Shown here: one piece after another, positions 1 to 10,416 of the stretch
Position numbering within the stretch: position 1 is the first letter of the stretch
Layout of the letters: each line of letters starts with the position of its first letter
Assembly (NCBI RefSeq): GCF_029962835.1
Contig: NC_080577.1
Coordinates: forward strand, 5,394,001-5,458,000
DNA: 64,000 bases
Source of the DNA: Magnolia sinica
Lineage: Eukaryota > Streptophyta > Magnoliopsida > Magnoliales > Magnoliaceae
Reading direction: 5' to 3'
Position numbers and translations under genes: made by a program
The notes under the pieces: generated by a model
Told to the model about the DNA's origin: nothing
Databases searched by the model: none
The model's input: only the letters and a program-made list of their open reading frames with translations

Positions 1-45
1 AATCACCCTAAAAAAAATAAAAGCTTCGAGACAAAAACTCGCACT

Positions 46-672
46 TAGGGGTGTACACGAGTTGAATTGGGCTCAATCCGGCCCGATTCAATCACCAGCC
101 AAACCCAGCCCGAACCCGGCCCGTCCCGGTCATCAGGCTAACACATCCAGCCCGAACTCGGCCTAGTCAGCAATCGGGCAAACGAGCGAGTTCTAGCTGA
201 GTTTAGGCCAGTTTCGGACCTTATAGCAAGTTAATGGGAAGGGCTTTAACAGATAATCCGCATCCCATTACAAGACCTTTGATCAATGGTTTAGATAATT
301 AAACTATAAACTCTACAAAAAATCTAACTAGTCAGGACATTATAATTCCTTTTTGTATTTGGATGAATTTACGTTGTTTAAGTTATACGTTTGTGAGGTG
401 GATGAGTCACTGTCACTTCAAAGATGGGCGATGAACTATCCCAGTAGGGTAAAAGGGAAAGGGACAGGTAGGGTTTTGAATACACACACACACACACACA
501 CACACACCACTCGATCGAGTCGGGCCGAGTCAGGCTAAGTCAAGTCAGGTTTCAAACTGAGTCGAGCCGAACTGGAACCTATCCGAACTCAGTTCTGAGT
601 TGGGCCAAGTTGAGCTTTTTTAGGCCGAGTCGAGCGAGTTAACCAAGCTAACCCAGTTCATGTACAGCCCTA
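46..672. mobile_element. hAT-like non-autonomous element (MITE), copy 1
   Basis: Terminal inverted repeats read TAGGGGTGTACACGAG on the left and the imperfect complement ending TGTACAGCCCTA on the right. The 8-base flanks CTCGCACT (38-45) and CTCGCAGT (673-680) differ at one position and look like an 8-bp target duplication, the length expected for hAT elements. The interior is full of GAGTCGAGCC-like palindromic motifs and carries a CA microsatellite at 482-506. There is no transposase. Two relatives lie at 1591-2201 and 24590-25133. Confidence 0.75.
482..506. repeat. (AC)n microsatellite
   Basis: An uninterrupted run of about twelve AC dinucleotides inside the first hAT-like element. Confidence 0.9.
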
Positions 673-680
673 CTCGCAGT

Positions 681-1590
681 ATGCCATCATAACCCAATCC
701 AACGGAATGGCAAATGTGGCAATTGGCAGGGTTGGGCGAGCCGCCCATCAACTGGCCTGACCCACTTTTGAGTCAGGTTCGGTCCATGGTAAATGAGTAG
801 TCGGTTAGGTAATTGGGTCAGCCTTGCATTGAATCTGTGTTGCCTCCGGTTAGTCGAAAACTTAAAAACAAACTAATCTATCAAATTTGAGTATTTTGAC
901 ATGTAGTTAGGTTTTTTTCTTGTAGAACTAAGATTAAATATTTAAAAAGATATAAAAAGACATTTTAAATAAAATTATTAGCTGGTTTGATAGCTTAGAT
1001 TGGAAATGCATTGAAATCCAAATCGTAATTACATCATGATCAAAGTGATTCTGAATACAAAGCTGTATTTGTTTGAAATGCACTGAAATTCCAAATTTTC
1101 ATTTAGGAACTTGTATTCCCAATACCTCTATTCAATTAACAAAATTAGCTTTCATGTCCCAAATTAGTATGTGTGTGTCTTTATACATGTGTATGCTATT
1201 TGATAGAATGATTATTATAACCTCATTGAAATATATAAACTTTGGTTTTTGAAAAAAGGAGGAAATTCTAATCTTTGGGCCACAAATGGAAGAATTACAA
1301 ACAAGTGACTCAACAACATTTTATAACCATCCATTTAAATGTCCAACGTTTGGATGATTCACATCATTCTATTAATGTGGCTTTAGTGTGCGTATTCACT
1401 GATTAGGCCAGTGTGGGTCTGTCCCACACATTCTCTTCTTAAACATAAGTTGGGTCCTGCTGGGCTGGTTGAGGCCATCCCGATCACAAATAAATGGGGC
1501 TGGTCGGGTTGGGCCAGGCCTGGGTTTGATGCACTTTAAGTGGGTTGGTTGCCATAATGTAGCTGTATGGGCCCGTTTAGAGACTGTTAG
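681..1590. other. Intergenic, no gene seen
   Basis: AT-rich sequence with no convincing reading frame. Short GC-rich stretches near 710-840 and 1440-1530 resemble degraded interiors of the hAT-like elements on either side, but no termini are visible. Confidence 0.6.
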
Positions 1591-2201
1591 TAGGGTTGTA
1601 CATCAAGTCGAAGCAAGTTGAGCTGGCCTTATCTCGACTCGGCTCAGCCACTAGCTGACCTCAGCTCGAACTCAGCTTGGCTCGGTCCTCGAGCCTGACT
1701 AGCCAGCTCGGCTCGGTTCGGTCAACAGCTTGGGCCAGCTCGGGCCGAGTTCGCCATTGAGGCATTTCCACAAACACCTGGACTGCACCTTCAAAATCCC
1801 TCTGTATATGAAACAGAAGCAATGATTTTACAAGTACTTAATCAAACACCTTCTAAGCAACATAAAAACCAAGAAAAATCAAGAAAAAAAAGGTATTTGT
1901 TTCATGTAACCTTCCTTGCCACCAGCCACACTTCATTGAGTCATTTCATCAAACACTTGGTGAGCAGTATCAATGGCAAAGTAATCGAGTCACCGAACTA
2001 GTTCGATCCAAGTTCAATTCGAGCTGGATTCGATCCAAGTCGAGTCGAGCTGGGCCTGCTCGAACTTGGCTCGAACTCATTTTCAAGCTCAAAAAATCAG
2101 CTCAACTCGGCTCGAACTCAGCTTCGAACCAAGCTGAATTGAGCTTTTTCGAGTCGAGTCGGGCGAGCTAACCGAGCTAGCCTGGTTCGTGTACACCCCT
2201 T
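1591..2201. mobile_element. hAT-like MITE, copy 2
   Basis: It starts TAGGGTTGTACATC and ends CGTGTACACCCCTT. Flanks ACTGTTAG (1583-1590) and AGTGTTAG (2202-2209) are an 8-bp target duplication with one mismatch. The interior shares with copy 3 (24590-25133, inverted) a conserved middle around GAGTCACCGAACTAGTTCGA and a stretch about the CAAACACTTGGTGAGCA motif, so both descend from one family. No coding capacity. Confidence 0.75.
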
Positions 2202-2467
2202 AGTGTTAGGCCTGTACATAGGCCCACTAGTTTATTATAAGCCTGTTAACTGTATGAACCCGATTAGAGATAGTGTTAGGCCTGTTACATAGGCCCACTA
2301 GATCATAATAGGCCTTTTTTAGAGCCCGAAGAACAGAAGGGTTAGATAGGCCGGACCCAGATTGACTTTTAGTTCTGATTAGGATGTTAATGGGCAGTGA
2401 TGGCCTTGAAATTACAGGTTCAAATAACAATGGGCCGGAACCAGATTGACTTTTAGTTCTGATTAGT
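2202..2467 (+). repeat. Short tandem duplications beside the hAT-like element
   Basis: A block starting AGTGTTAGGCCTG and running through ATAGGCCCACTAG occurs at 2202 and again at 2272 (period about 70). A second block, GGCCGGACCCAGATTGACTT with its continuation, occurs near 2350 and again near 2432 (period about 83). These are direct, closely spaced copies with few differences. No gene overlaps them. Confidence 0.7.
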
Positions 2468-4916
2468 AATCAGGTCAGCCGCTGGATGATCCTGACCAGG
2501 ACAAGACCAGGTCCATTTCCACCCCTACGTCCGATGTTGGACCATGGACGACTACTGTACATGTCATATACCGTGCACCAAGCGTGATGGTCCAGATCGT
2601 GGTGCTTACATTTTGAACAAGATCCTAGCGGTTTGATTTATTCGGTCGACCTTGGATTGTCAGAATTTTTTATTTTCATCCGTCCATTTGATAGCCCACA
2701 AATCTAGCAACTAAATCATGCAAATCCCGTAGATATTTGGTCATGCCCATCCAGAGTGGGACCCATGTCTTGGACAAAATGGGTTGATGTGCACTTAAGC
2801 AGATGTATGGTGGATCTATGCATACAAAATGATCTGCCACATTCAACTTTTAGAACTGCATTATTCCAAAACACATCTGCATTGCATCATAGGTGGGCCA
2901 TACACCAACTTTGACAAGTCTAGATCACCTGCATATGGGAGAAAAACTACTGTTACTTGATTCTCAGAAATACCCCTGCATTGTTATTACTGAACTGTAC
3001 AGGAAATATTCATAGATATTCAACAGACTACCAACACCCATCAGCTGATGATTCTGTTTCTTCAATATTATGGGGTCCCACCACACAAGGCATGACTATT
3101 TTCATATGGTGTGTTCCTTGTAATTCATGTAATAGATTATAAAAGCGATGTAGCAAGTCTTACAATAATAAGAAGATTAAGAGGAATACAGGAAGCTCAC
3201 TGTTTTTTTTAGGATTCCCAATAACCTAATCCAACCCAACAGGGCCTTACAATCTCACATGTTGTTGAGCATGTTGCAGCAATATCTCCTAGGTGCACGG
3301 ATGTCGAAATTCAGGAAGACAGCCTTCCTTAGGTGTACGGATGTCATATGGTGTACACAGATGTCAAAATTCAGGAAAAATCATCCCCCATGAACAAAGG
3401 GTGATTTGAAGCATATACAATGGAGACTTTTGCATCTTATTGATATCTCTGTTTTGTTGGATTATAATTTGCCTTAATGTGAAGTTGCTTTAGAGTAAAT
3501 TAGAAATCTGATAGGAAGTTAGATGATGGTGAAACAGGTGCTGAGAACAAACAAAGCAAACAAAACTAAATTCACATGTATTCTTAAGACATTCATCAAA
3601 GGATGTTTCAAGAAGAACAGGTAACTAACCATGGTCTATACTTACTTCCACATCAGATATTTGAGGCAGATAGAAAATGCAGTGAAAGTGTATACATGAC
3701 TAATCTAGCTTGTGCCGATACAATATGATAAAAGAGCTGTATTGAATTGCTTTTTAAGGGACAAGACACTGGATTAAACAACAAGGATTTGCCTCTTTGT
3801 TCTTGTATTTTAAATTTTTAATATACTTTTAGATATGTCCACAAAAAGATATCTGTAAAACATAGAAACTCATCTCATCCCATCCATTAAGGATCCTTTC
3901 AGAAGTAGCAAAATATGGATTGGTTCTGTGACCCAAGTACAAGCAGCCGATAAAAAGTCTCAATTGAGCTTAAGAAAGCACCATCCCACTCTTATCCAAT
4001 TCTCAACTGGGCAGAGTACACCCCATCTCGGGCTAAAAAAGGAACACATAACACAACCTAAGCGTATGAAAACACAATAAAGAATAGTCATATGAGTACA
4101 GTAAACACAAACTCACACCAAATAGTCAGGCATGGTCTGAAGATTTTCATTTTTCAACAGATATCTACATTACAAACAATGACTAATCATGTACAAAGAA
4201 GCTCCAACCAGTGATGGTTTGAAGCTGTTAGCATGCCTATATCCTACAAAAATGAAGAAATTTGCAAATGAGCATGTGTGCATAACATCACTTCATGTGA
4301 TCATTTTCATCCACATGCATGGTAAATACCATGCGTTCAAGCTGTGGGGCCCACACAGCATTCAAGCTGAGTGGAGCCCACACATAATGCTTATGTAGAA
4401 TCCAAACAAGCAATCTGTTGCAGCTCCTCATGTTCACCACACATACAAAGAATCATCTTGATCCAAAACTCAGGTGGAACACACTACAGGAAGCAACAAG
4501 TGATGACTTCTAAAACCTATTTATTTACATGGTCTAGCTCACCTGAGTTTTTTAATGATATGAGTTCGGGTGCGTCTCTTCATTCAGGTCGGTGCACCTG
4601 ATGACTGGTATGGATGGCGTTTAAACAACAAGGTGAACCCTAAATTCCAAGGAAGTTTCTCTGGTGGACATTTGTCCTGCATTGATCTCTTTTGGTGTGG
4701 CCCACACAATTATGCATTAAGCTGGACTTTGGTGACTAGAACTAACTTGGGAGGTATATCTAAGGAATAAGCTAGATGGCACACACATATCATGGGGGCA
4801 ATATAGCTCGAACATATGGTAATTACCACGTGTTCTTCATTTCCTCATCTATCTAATACCAAACACATCAAACATCCTGCATTTCAATTTCATTGCTGAA
4901 AGAACGCATACCGTTA
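2468..4916. other. Intergenic and probable 3' UTR of the desulfhydrase gene
   Basis: No convincing gene. Small frames here lack recognisable domains. Because the desulfhydrase is on the minus strand, its 3' UTR should occupy the right-hand few hundred bases, but I could not identify a polyadenylation site with confidence. Confidence 0.5.
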
Positions 4917-6287
4917 TCAGTTAGATGGAAGCATTTCGCAAGTAAACCCATCCTGAACAAGCTTGTTTATTGCATCCCTGAACTTATAGTAATCATCAAC
5001 CTTGTTATAAACCTGATGAGAAATCCTTGCATACCCAGTCACCAACCTGCCCACCTCCTGCCCTTCAATCTCCCCATCTCTTGCTGCCTGATAATATATT
5101 GGAACTTCGACCCCGAAACACTCCCTCAAATAACTCCTCAGCTTCAATGTATCCCGATCACTCGAAATCCTCAAACAGCCAGGCAACCCCACCATGATCA
5201 TGCTGGTACACATGTTGGGGGGCGTCCCCAGGTGGGTCCCCCACGACTTCACGAGCATCTGCCCCATCTCAACAACCGCCTCATGGTTCCTCTTCCTAAT
5301 GCCTTCGATCCCGCCTTCGAACCTGTTGATAAATTCGATCGCTTCAGGGACGACGAGCTGCGCGCTGTAATCCCTGTTCCCAATCCAAGCGCTCTCAATC
5401 GCCAGCCCATTTCCATACACGTGCGATACCACCGGGTGATGCAGATCGGATGCGGCCAACGACTTCCGGCAGTACAAGAACGCCACAGACGGGGGGCAGA
5501 AGAACCACTTGTACAGATTGCTGGTGTAGAAATCGGCGCCAATGTCCTTCATGTCAACCTCGACATTCCCAATCGCATGAGCCGCATCAACAAACACCTG
5601 ATCGACGCCCTCCTCCCTGCAAATCCTAGTCAGCTCCTTCACCGGGATCAGTACTGTCGGCATCGACGTGATGTGGTCGATCACCGCCAGCCTCACTCTC
5701 CGACCGTCGGATTTCCCCTTCTCCAGCGCCTTCCTGAATTCAAGCACGATTTCGTCGTTGGAGCTGACCGGGAACGGTAGATGGACCTCGATGATGTGGC
5801 CCCCGGCACGGACCACGTAAGCTTCGATGGACTTCTTCACGGCGCCGTAGGCGTAGTGCAGCATCACGACCGCGTCGCCCGGCGAGAACCTGCCCTCGGA
5901 GAAGGCGCGGGAGATCTGCTGGAGGACGATCGCGGAGGCTGTGGTGGCGTTGTCGACAATCGAGACCTCGTCCACGTCATCGGCGTTGATGAGGTCCTTG
6001 ATGGACGATCGGGATCGGAGGATGGCGGGCTTGAGACCATTGAAGTAGAAATCATCCGGCTGGCGGAGGAAGAGAGCCTTGTAGGAGGATTGGACGGCCA
6101 GGATCGAGGAAGGGCAGCTGCCGAAGCTGCCGTTGTTGATGCGGGCGACGGTAGGGTCGTGATGGGAGAATTCGGAGACGGGGTTTGGTGAGGAGAGCTT
6201 GGGCCTTTTGGATGGGCTGTGGTTCTCGATGGTGGAATATGAGCCGTTGGATTTGGGATCGACGGCTGTGGAAGGAGGAGGGTCCAT
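4917..6287 (-). CDS. LCD: L-cysteine desulfhydrase-like PLP enzyme (class V aminotransferase fold), single exon
   Basis: Predicted 456-residue protein of the plant LCD / isopenicillin-N-epimerase-like group. Family members degrade L-cysteine to pyruvate, ammonia and hydrogen sulfide using pyridoxal phosphate. What I see: a low-complexity N-terminus (about 1-55), then the fold-type-I core. The PLP-ring Asp is D234 in VFVDAAHAIG with H237 beside it. The Schiff-base Lys is K260 in DFYTSNLYKWFF. The C-terminal small domain ends CEMLPSN. I chose the ATG at 6287 because MDPPP begins the conserved length (Arabidopsis LCD is about 454 residues from memory) and its context is GCGATGG. The same frame stays open upstream to an ATG at 6476, giving 519 residues. 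No introns. The coding sequence is GC-rich compared with its surroundings. An SINE-like insertion lies about 240 bp upstream. The desulfhydrase activity is inferred from family; the cysteine desulfurase-like fold is certain. Confidence 0.92.
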   Translation of the reverse strand: MDPPPSTAVDPKSNGSYSTIENHSPSKRPKLSSPNPVSEFSHHDPTVARINNGSFGSCPSSILAVQSSYKALFLRQPDDFYFNGLKPAILRSRSSIKDLINADDVDEVSIVDNATTASAIVLQQISRAFSEGRFSPGDAVVMLHYAYGAVKKSIEAYVVRAGGHIIEVHLPFPVSSNDEIVLEFRKALEKGKSDGRRVRLAVIDHITSMPTVLIPVKELTRICREEGVDQVFVDAAHAIGNVEVDMKDIGADFYTSNLYKWFFCPPSVAFLYCRKSLAASDLHHPVVSHVYGNGLAIESAWIGNRDYSAQLVVPEAIEFINRFEGGIEGIRKRNHEAVVEMGQMLVKSWGTHLGTPPNMCTSMIMVGLPGCLRISSDRDTLKLRSYLRECFGVEVPIYYQAARDGEIEGQEVGRLVTGYARISHQVYNKVDDYYKFRDAINKLVQDGFTCEMLPSN

Positions 6288-6476
6288 CGCTAGGCGGGGC
6301 AGTAGGGAGGTTAGGGTTTTTGGATGAACGCGGGGTGTTCGGCAAAAAATGGAAGGGGGGTCGGGGGGGTTCTCGTAATTTTTTTCTTCCCTTTTTGGAT
6401 TTGAAATCGGATTGCGTACGTTCTGTACGCCCTCTGTATTACTGAATAGACTCCATTGGAACCACCGTGAATGCAC
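6288..6476 (-). other. In-frame upstream extension or 5' UTR of the desulfhydrase gene
   Basis: The desulfhydrase frame is open for 63 codons upstream of the conserved start, beginning with an ATG at 6476. The extension is rich in Ser, Pro, Arg and Thr with few acidic residues, a composition seen in some organelle transit peptides but also common in translated UTR. No homology to the family is expected here. It is either 5' UTR or an alternative targeted N-terminus. Confidence 0.45.
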
Positions 6477-6491
6477 GTGATTTATCCACGC

Positions 6492-6721
6492 CGTCCATCT
6501 TTCTTACTATTTTTCCAGCCTTTTAAAAAAAAGAAATTTATACTCACGCACACAACACCACCACACACTCACGCCATGGTGGAATTTCACCACCCATGGG
6601 TACTCGAAGCCTTGACCAGCCGTTGAAACTCAGTCTACCACCGGACCAAGAGCAAGAACAAGTGGGAACTCGAACCCTTGACCAGGCGTCCATCTTTTTT
6701 ACTATTTTCCTAGCTTATTTT
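6492..6721 (-). mobile_element. tRNA-derived SINE-like insertion (family 1) upstream of the desulfhydrase gene
   Basis: On the minus strand this resembles copies at 54347-54474 and 61737-61875: a GGTGGTAGACT A-box-like block, then GGCTTCGAGTACCC resembling a B box, then GGTGGTGAAATTCCACCA and a GTGTG-rich tail. The B-box block is present twice (near 6605 and 6672). The whole is flanked by an imperfect direct repeat of about 33 bp starting CGTCCATCTT at 6492 and 6687, longer than a normal SINE target duplication. Confidence 0.6.
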
Positions 6722-7201
6722 AGGATTGAAATCAAAATTGAAATATATCCACAGCTCAAGTGGACCATACAAAAGTGAGAATAATGTATTCTATCATTGA
6801 AACCTACCCAAGGCCTACATTGAGATTTATTTGTTATTCAAATTGTTCATCGGACCATACAGACAGGATGAAATTAAAATGCAAATATCAGCTCAACGCA
6901 TACTTCTATGACTCCAAGAATTTGTCAACCCATTAAATTCACATTATTTTCTTTGGTGTGGTTTCCTTGAAGTTTAAATTAGCCTTATTTTTAAGCTCAA
7001 GCCTTAAAATTATCTAATAAAATGAATAAACAGTAGCAAAGTGCATAAAATATATAAATTACAGTGGCTCCACATAATTTACTCCTTATGCAATCCGCTT
7101 TCTTCCGAGTGCTTGCGACGCTTCTTCCATGAAAGAATAAGACATGAGTTTTTCTAGCATGTGTCCCTTCGAGAGAGCCCCATTACAAAAAGATCCGTGG
7201 C
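6722..7201. other. Intergenic, no gene seen
   Basis: AT-rich sequence between the SINE-like insertion and the left end of the large retrotransposon. No reading frame or repeat structure that I can support. Confidence 0.6.
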
Positions 7202-7206
7202 CCACC
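7202..7206. repeat. Target-site duplication, left copy (CCACC)
   Basis: These five bases recur exactly at 24470-24474 on the far side of the retrotransposon, which fixes both outer LTR ends. Confidence 0.85.
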
Positions 7207-7938
7207 TATGGACACTAGAAATCGGTGCCCACTCTAATTGGCGTGTTTTTTATTTGATTTGTGGGGGTGATTAGGTTGAGTTGTGGATGTTGGAGTCGCC
7301 ACCAGCCAATTAATATCAGAAACCTGCAGTCGGCTAAAACTCACGAAATATGTAAGGTTGGAGAAATCCGAAGACTCTCTTACCTTAGATTGAATCCTGG
7401 TCTGCAATTCGGGATTCCGGATAAGGGACCTCAGTTACAAAGAGGGAAGGTGTTAGGCACCCTCTATTCCAGTACAAATGTACGGTCTCTACTTAGTATG
7501 GTAAGGCACTCTCAAGGATTGAATGATGTAGTTGAAGTAGGACTAGGCACACGTGGATTTCTAATGCAGCAAGATTTGATATTTCGGCAAGCCACAGAGC
7601 ATACGTCCAATAATGTGTCTAGAAAGCGGATGTAATGATACTTATGCAAAAAAGTAAAGAAAAGTGGATTAGATCACTAGAAATTTCTGATGTGACAGAA
7701 TCCGATGTACGGCAAGTCACAGATCATACGTTCACTAGAGATCTAGAGAAACAAGAGGGTTGAGAAGGAAATAGATGTCATGATGAATGCTTGTATGTAA
7801 AATGAAAAGATCTTTGGCTTGAACTTGAATAAGCTAAGACATGGGTTGCACCATGATCAATCCGGGTTAGACTTGAGGTTTGAGATGGTTGGGAGGAGGC
7901 TAAGGGGTAGCTGAAAAATCTGAACTTTAAGGCTTAAG

Positions 7939-7940
<2 letters not shown>

Positions 7941-8001
<61 letters not shown>

Positions 8002-8002
8002 T
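7941..8002. repeat. (CT)n(CA)n microsatellite within the LTR
   Basis: About 21 CT units followed by about 10 CA units. The equivalent site in the other LTR (near 23730-23785) is an interrupted CT/TTC-rich tract without the CA run. Confidence 0.9.
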
Positions 8003-8049
8003 TAGATTTTGGAAATGAAAAGTGGTTGTGAAATGTGAAGAGCAGAGGG

Positions 8050-8059
8050 CTATTTATAG
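8050..8059 (-). promoter_or_regulatory. LTR TATA box
   Basis: The minus strand reads CTATAAATAG. The partner LTR has TTATAAATAG at the corresponding place (23833-23842). The shared position supports minus-strand transcription of the element. Confidence 0.55.
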
Positions 8060-8658
8060 CCTTTCTGATGGCATTGTTATAATTGCTGGGTTTGAGAGGG
8101 GTAAAAGCTGACACGGCAGCTTGAGATTGGTTAAGAAGAGAGGAATGTTACGTGGTATGCTCTCATTGGCTCTTGGAGGTGGTAAAACGGTAAATAAGGT
8201 AAGCTAGAGCGGTAATTCTATATGAAAGTTGACTTTCGGGTATAGAGACAGCTGTTGCTCGAAGGACACATGCGTCCGACGAGCGAAGGTAATCAGATTA
8301 CCGCCCATGCTGGGTTTGGTCCGAAACTCGTGTGGCTGGTTCCACGCACATTTTTTTAAAGGACGGTAGTCAAACTACTGCTCGGGTACAGTTTTTTCGA
8401 AATTTAGCTGATGGGTCCTTTTTTGGGTCCTGAAAAAGGAACAAAGTCCGTTTTGGATATTTGGCTTGAAAATTGCTCAAAATTGGCTTGATTGTGACCT
8501 AAAAATGGCCCGAGAAATTGGTTGATTGTGGGTGAAGGTTTGGGTATGCTTTGGCTTGAATGATGGCTTGTAATGGTTCAGGTTTGGTTGGGGTTTGGAT
8601 CATGGTTCCCGGATTGTCCTAGCTTTCTCAAGATATTATCCTGGGTGGGGTGTCTACA

Positions 8659-8675
8659 GATGCCCCTCTTTGGCC
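8659..8675 (-). promoter_or_regulatory. Polypurine tract beside the 3' LTR
   Basis: The minus strand reads CAAAGAGGGGCATC directly before the LTR start TGTAGACACC. A purine run at this position primes plus-strand DNA synthesis in LTR retrotransposons. Confidence 0.65.
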
Positions 8676-10416
8676 CAGGTTGCAAGCAACTGAGTGTCAA
8701 AGTGAGTGGAACCCCACCCTTCTGGTTAGAAAAGGTAGTGATTCGAATCTGTTGCCTACCATTGTATCATTGTCAACTGACTGTTTGGAAAAGAGATGAC
8801 TTGCACATATTATAGGGGCTGAGAAAAATGTTGTGATTGTCCCTGCACGTTGGTGCGGCATTACAGGTCACCAATCACAACCCTTTCACATCAGATTGTT
8901 AATAGCATTGGAGGGTAAGTCTGAAAAGTAGGGCCTCTGCGCGTTGGTGCGGCTTTACGAGGATTCTCGTACTGTTTGGTCTGTCGTTCCTTTGTTACAT
9001 AATTACCCTAAGATTATTCATTCTGTTTGATCGTTAAAGTGATTAGCTGCCCTGTGCGTTGGTGCGGCCTATCAGGAACTCACTACACCGACTTGGACTC
9101 GATCAAACTTTGCAAGCATCCCGGACTAGGTATGTGCAGATAATCTTATACCATGCAGTCTGCTGATTCTGATTATTCATTCTAGAGATAGATCCACTCA
9201 TTTCTACTAGCATTCATACGACTGTCCAGATATAGAGATCGGGCCAACCATACTTGTATCATATACAGATTTGATCATCTTCCAAAAATCGAGAGAGACC
9301 AAATCTTCTTTAACTGTTTGCACTGACCGCAACTGGAGAATATGGAAGATTCCTCAGTGTACTGCGCGCCGCGTGCATTTTGAAAATTTTGTTTGAAAGT
9401 TATTCCTTTTGGAACTAAACTCCTTGGGGATTTTATTTTTAAAAAAATTAGATTTTTTGAAAAATATCCATTTGATCTTGCAGGTGGGCGCCATCATTTG
9501 GTTTTTATTTGTAAAAGTTGCATTGCCTCCACAGATAAGCTGATGGGGCTAATGGTTTAGAATATTTTTTGAATTTTTTGAAAGATCCGTCTGATCTTGC
9601 TGATGAGCGCAGTCGTCCGGTTTTTATTGTACGGTCTGGATCGAATAGCCAGATAGCCTCCACTAATAAATTAATGGGCCAATTGGGGAACATGGGCCTG
9701 ATTTGGACATGTAGGCCTAGGACCATGGGCCTTGAAATCGGGCTTGTGAAGTGGGCCTTGCTTTGGATATGTGGGTCTAGGAAATGTTCTTAAAAAACAT
9801 GGGCCTTGAATCATGGGCCTTTGGACAATGGGCTTGGTGGGCTTTTAACATGTGGGCCTTGTGGATTTTGAACTTGTGGGCCTTGTGGGCTTTGAAATGT
9901 GGGCCTTTGGGGCTTTGAACTTATGGGCCTTGTGGGCTTTGAAATGTGGGCCTTCGGGGCTTTGAACTTGTGGGCCTTGTGGGTTTTGAAATGTGGACCT
10001 CTGAGGCTTTGAACTGTGGAACATCTGAAGCTTTGAAATGTAGGCCTCTAGGGCTTTGAAATGTGGATCCCCGACTTTGTTGGCTGCTTGTCCTGTATAT
10101 GTATGAATGCCTTTGTTTTTTGTTTTTTGTTTTTTTGTAAAGAAAGGAAAGCGATGTATAGAAAGACTTTTTTGAAAGGAATGAAAATTTTTGTTTATGC
10201 CAAATTTGTCAATGTTTGCTTACGTTTGAACTCATGTTTGGATGGTGGAATCAGAATATTGAACTTAACCCACGTCGAATTCGGTGTTCTGAGTTGTTTA
10301 CTAGGGATCCCAGCTCCCTGAGAATAGCGCATACTAGGATCATGCCTCTTGGATGCAAGACGCTTCGCCTTATCAAGGAGTACATGTTACAATTCTTACT
10401 GAACTAAGAGGCTTCT
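8676..10416 (-). other. Non-coding 3' region of the Tat/Ogre-type element
   Basis: No coding remnant. The motif GCGTTGGTGCGGC recurs three times (near 8848, 8940 and 9056), each followed by a different ending, suggesting a decayed repeat of about 100 bp. A GGGCCTTG-rich minisatellite occupies 9674-10068. Long untranslated sequence between integrase and the 3' LTR is typical of Tat-lineage elements. Confidence 0.6.
9674..10068 (+). repeat. GGGCCTT/GGGCTTTGAA minisatellite
   Basis: Imperfect tandem repeats of about 20 and 40 bp built from GTGGGCCTTGTGGGCTTTGA and GAAATGTGGGCCT variants, strongest between 9790 and 10060. Positional variation is high, so exact unit number is uncertain. No open frame follows the period. 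Confidence 0.75.

Larger units (their letters stand above)
7207..8658 (-). repeat. 3' LTR of the Tat/Ogre-type element
   Basis: 1452 bp. On the minus strand it begins TGTAGACACCCC and ends GTGTCCATA, matching the 1472-bp LTR at 22998-24469. The short terminal inverted repeat TGTAGACAC / GTGTCCATA is imperfect in both copies in the same way, so the variant was in the transcribed template. A CT/CA microsatellite at 7941-8002 is much longer than the broken CT tract in the partner LTR. Confidence 0.9.

Noticed and set aside
4893-5780. A 295-codon open frame on the plus strand
   Set aside because: It is antisense to the desulfhydrase coding sequence, has no domain, and is explained by the GC-rich codon pattern of the real gene.
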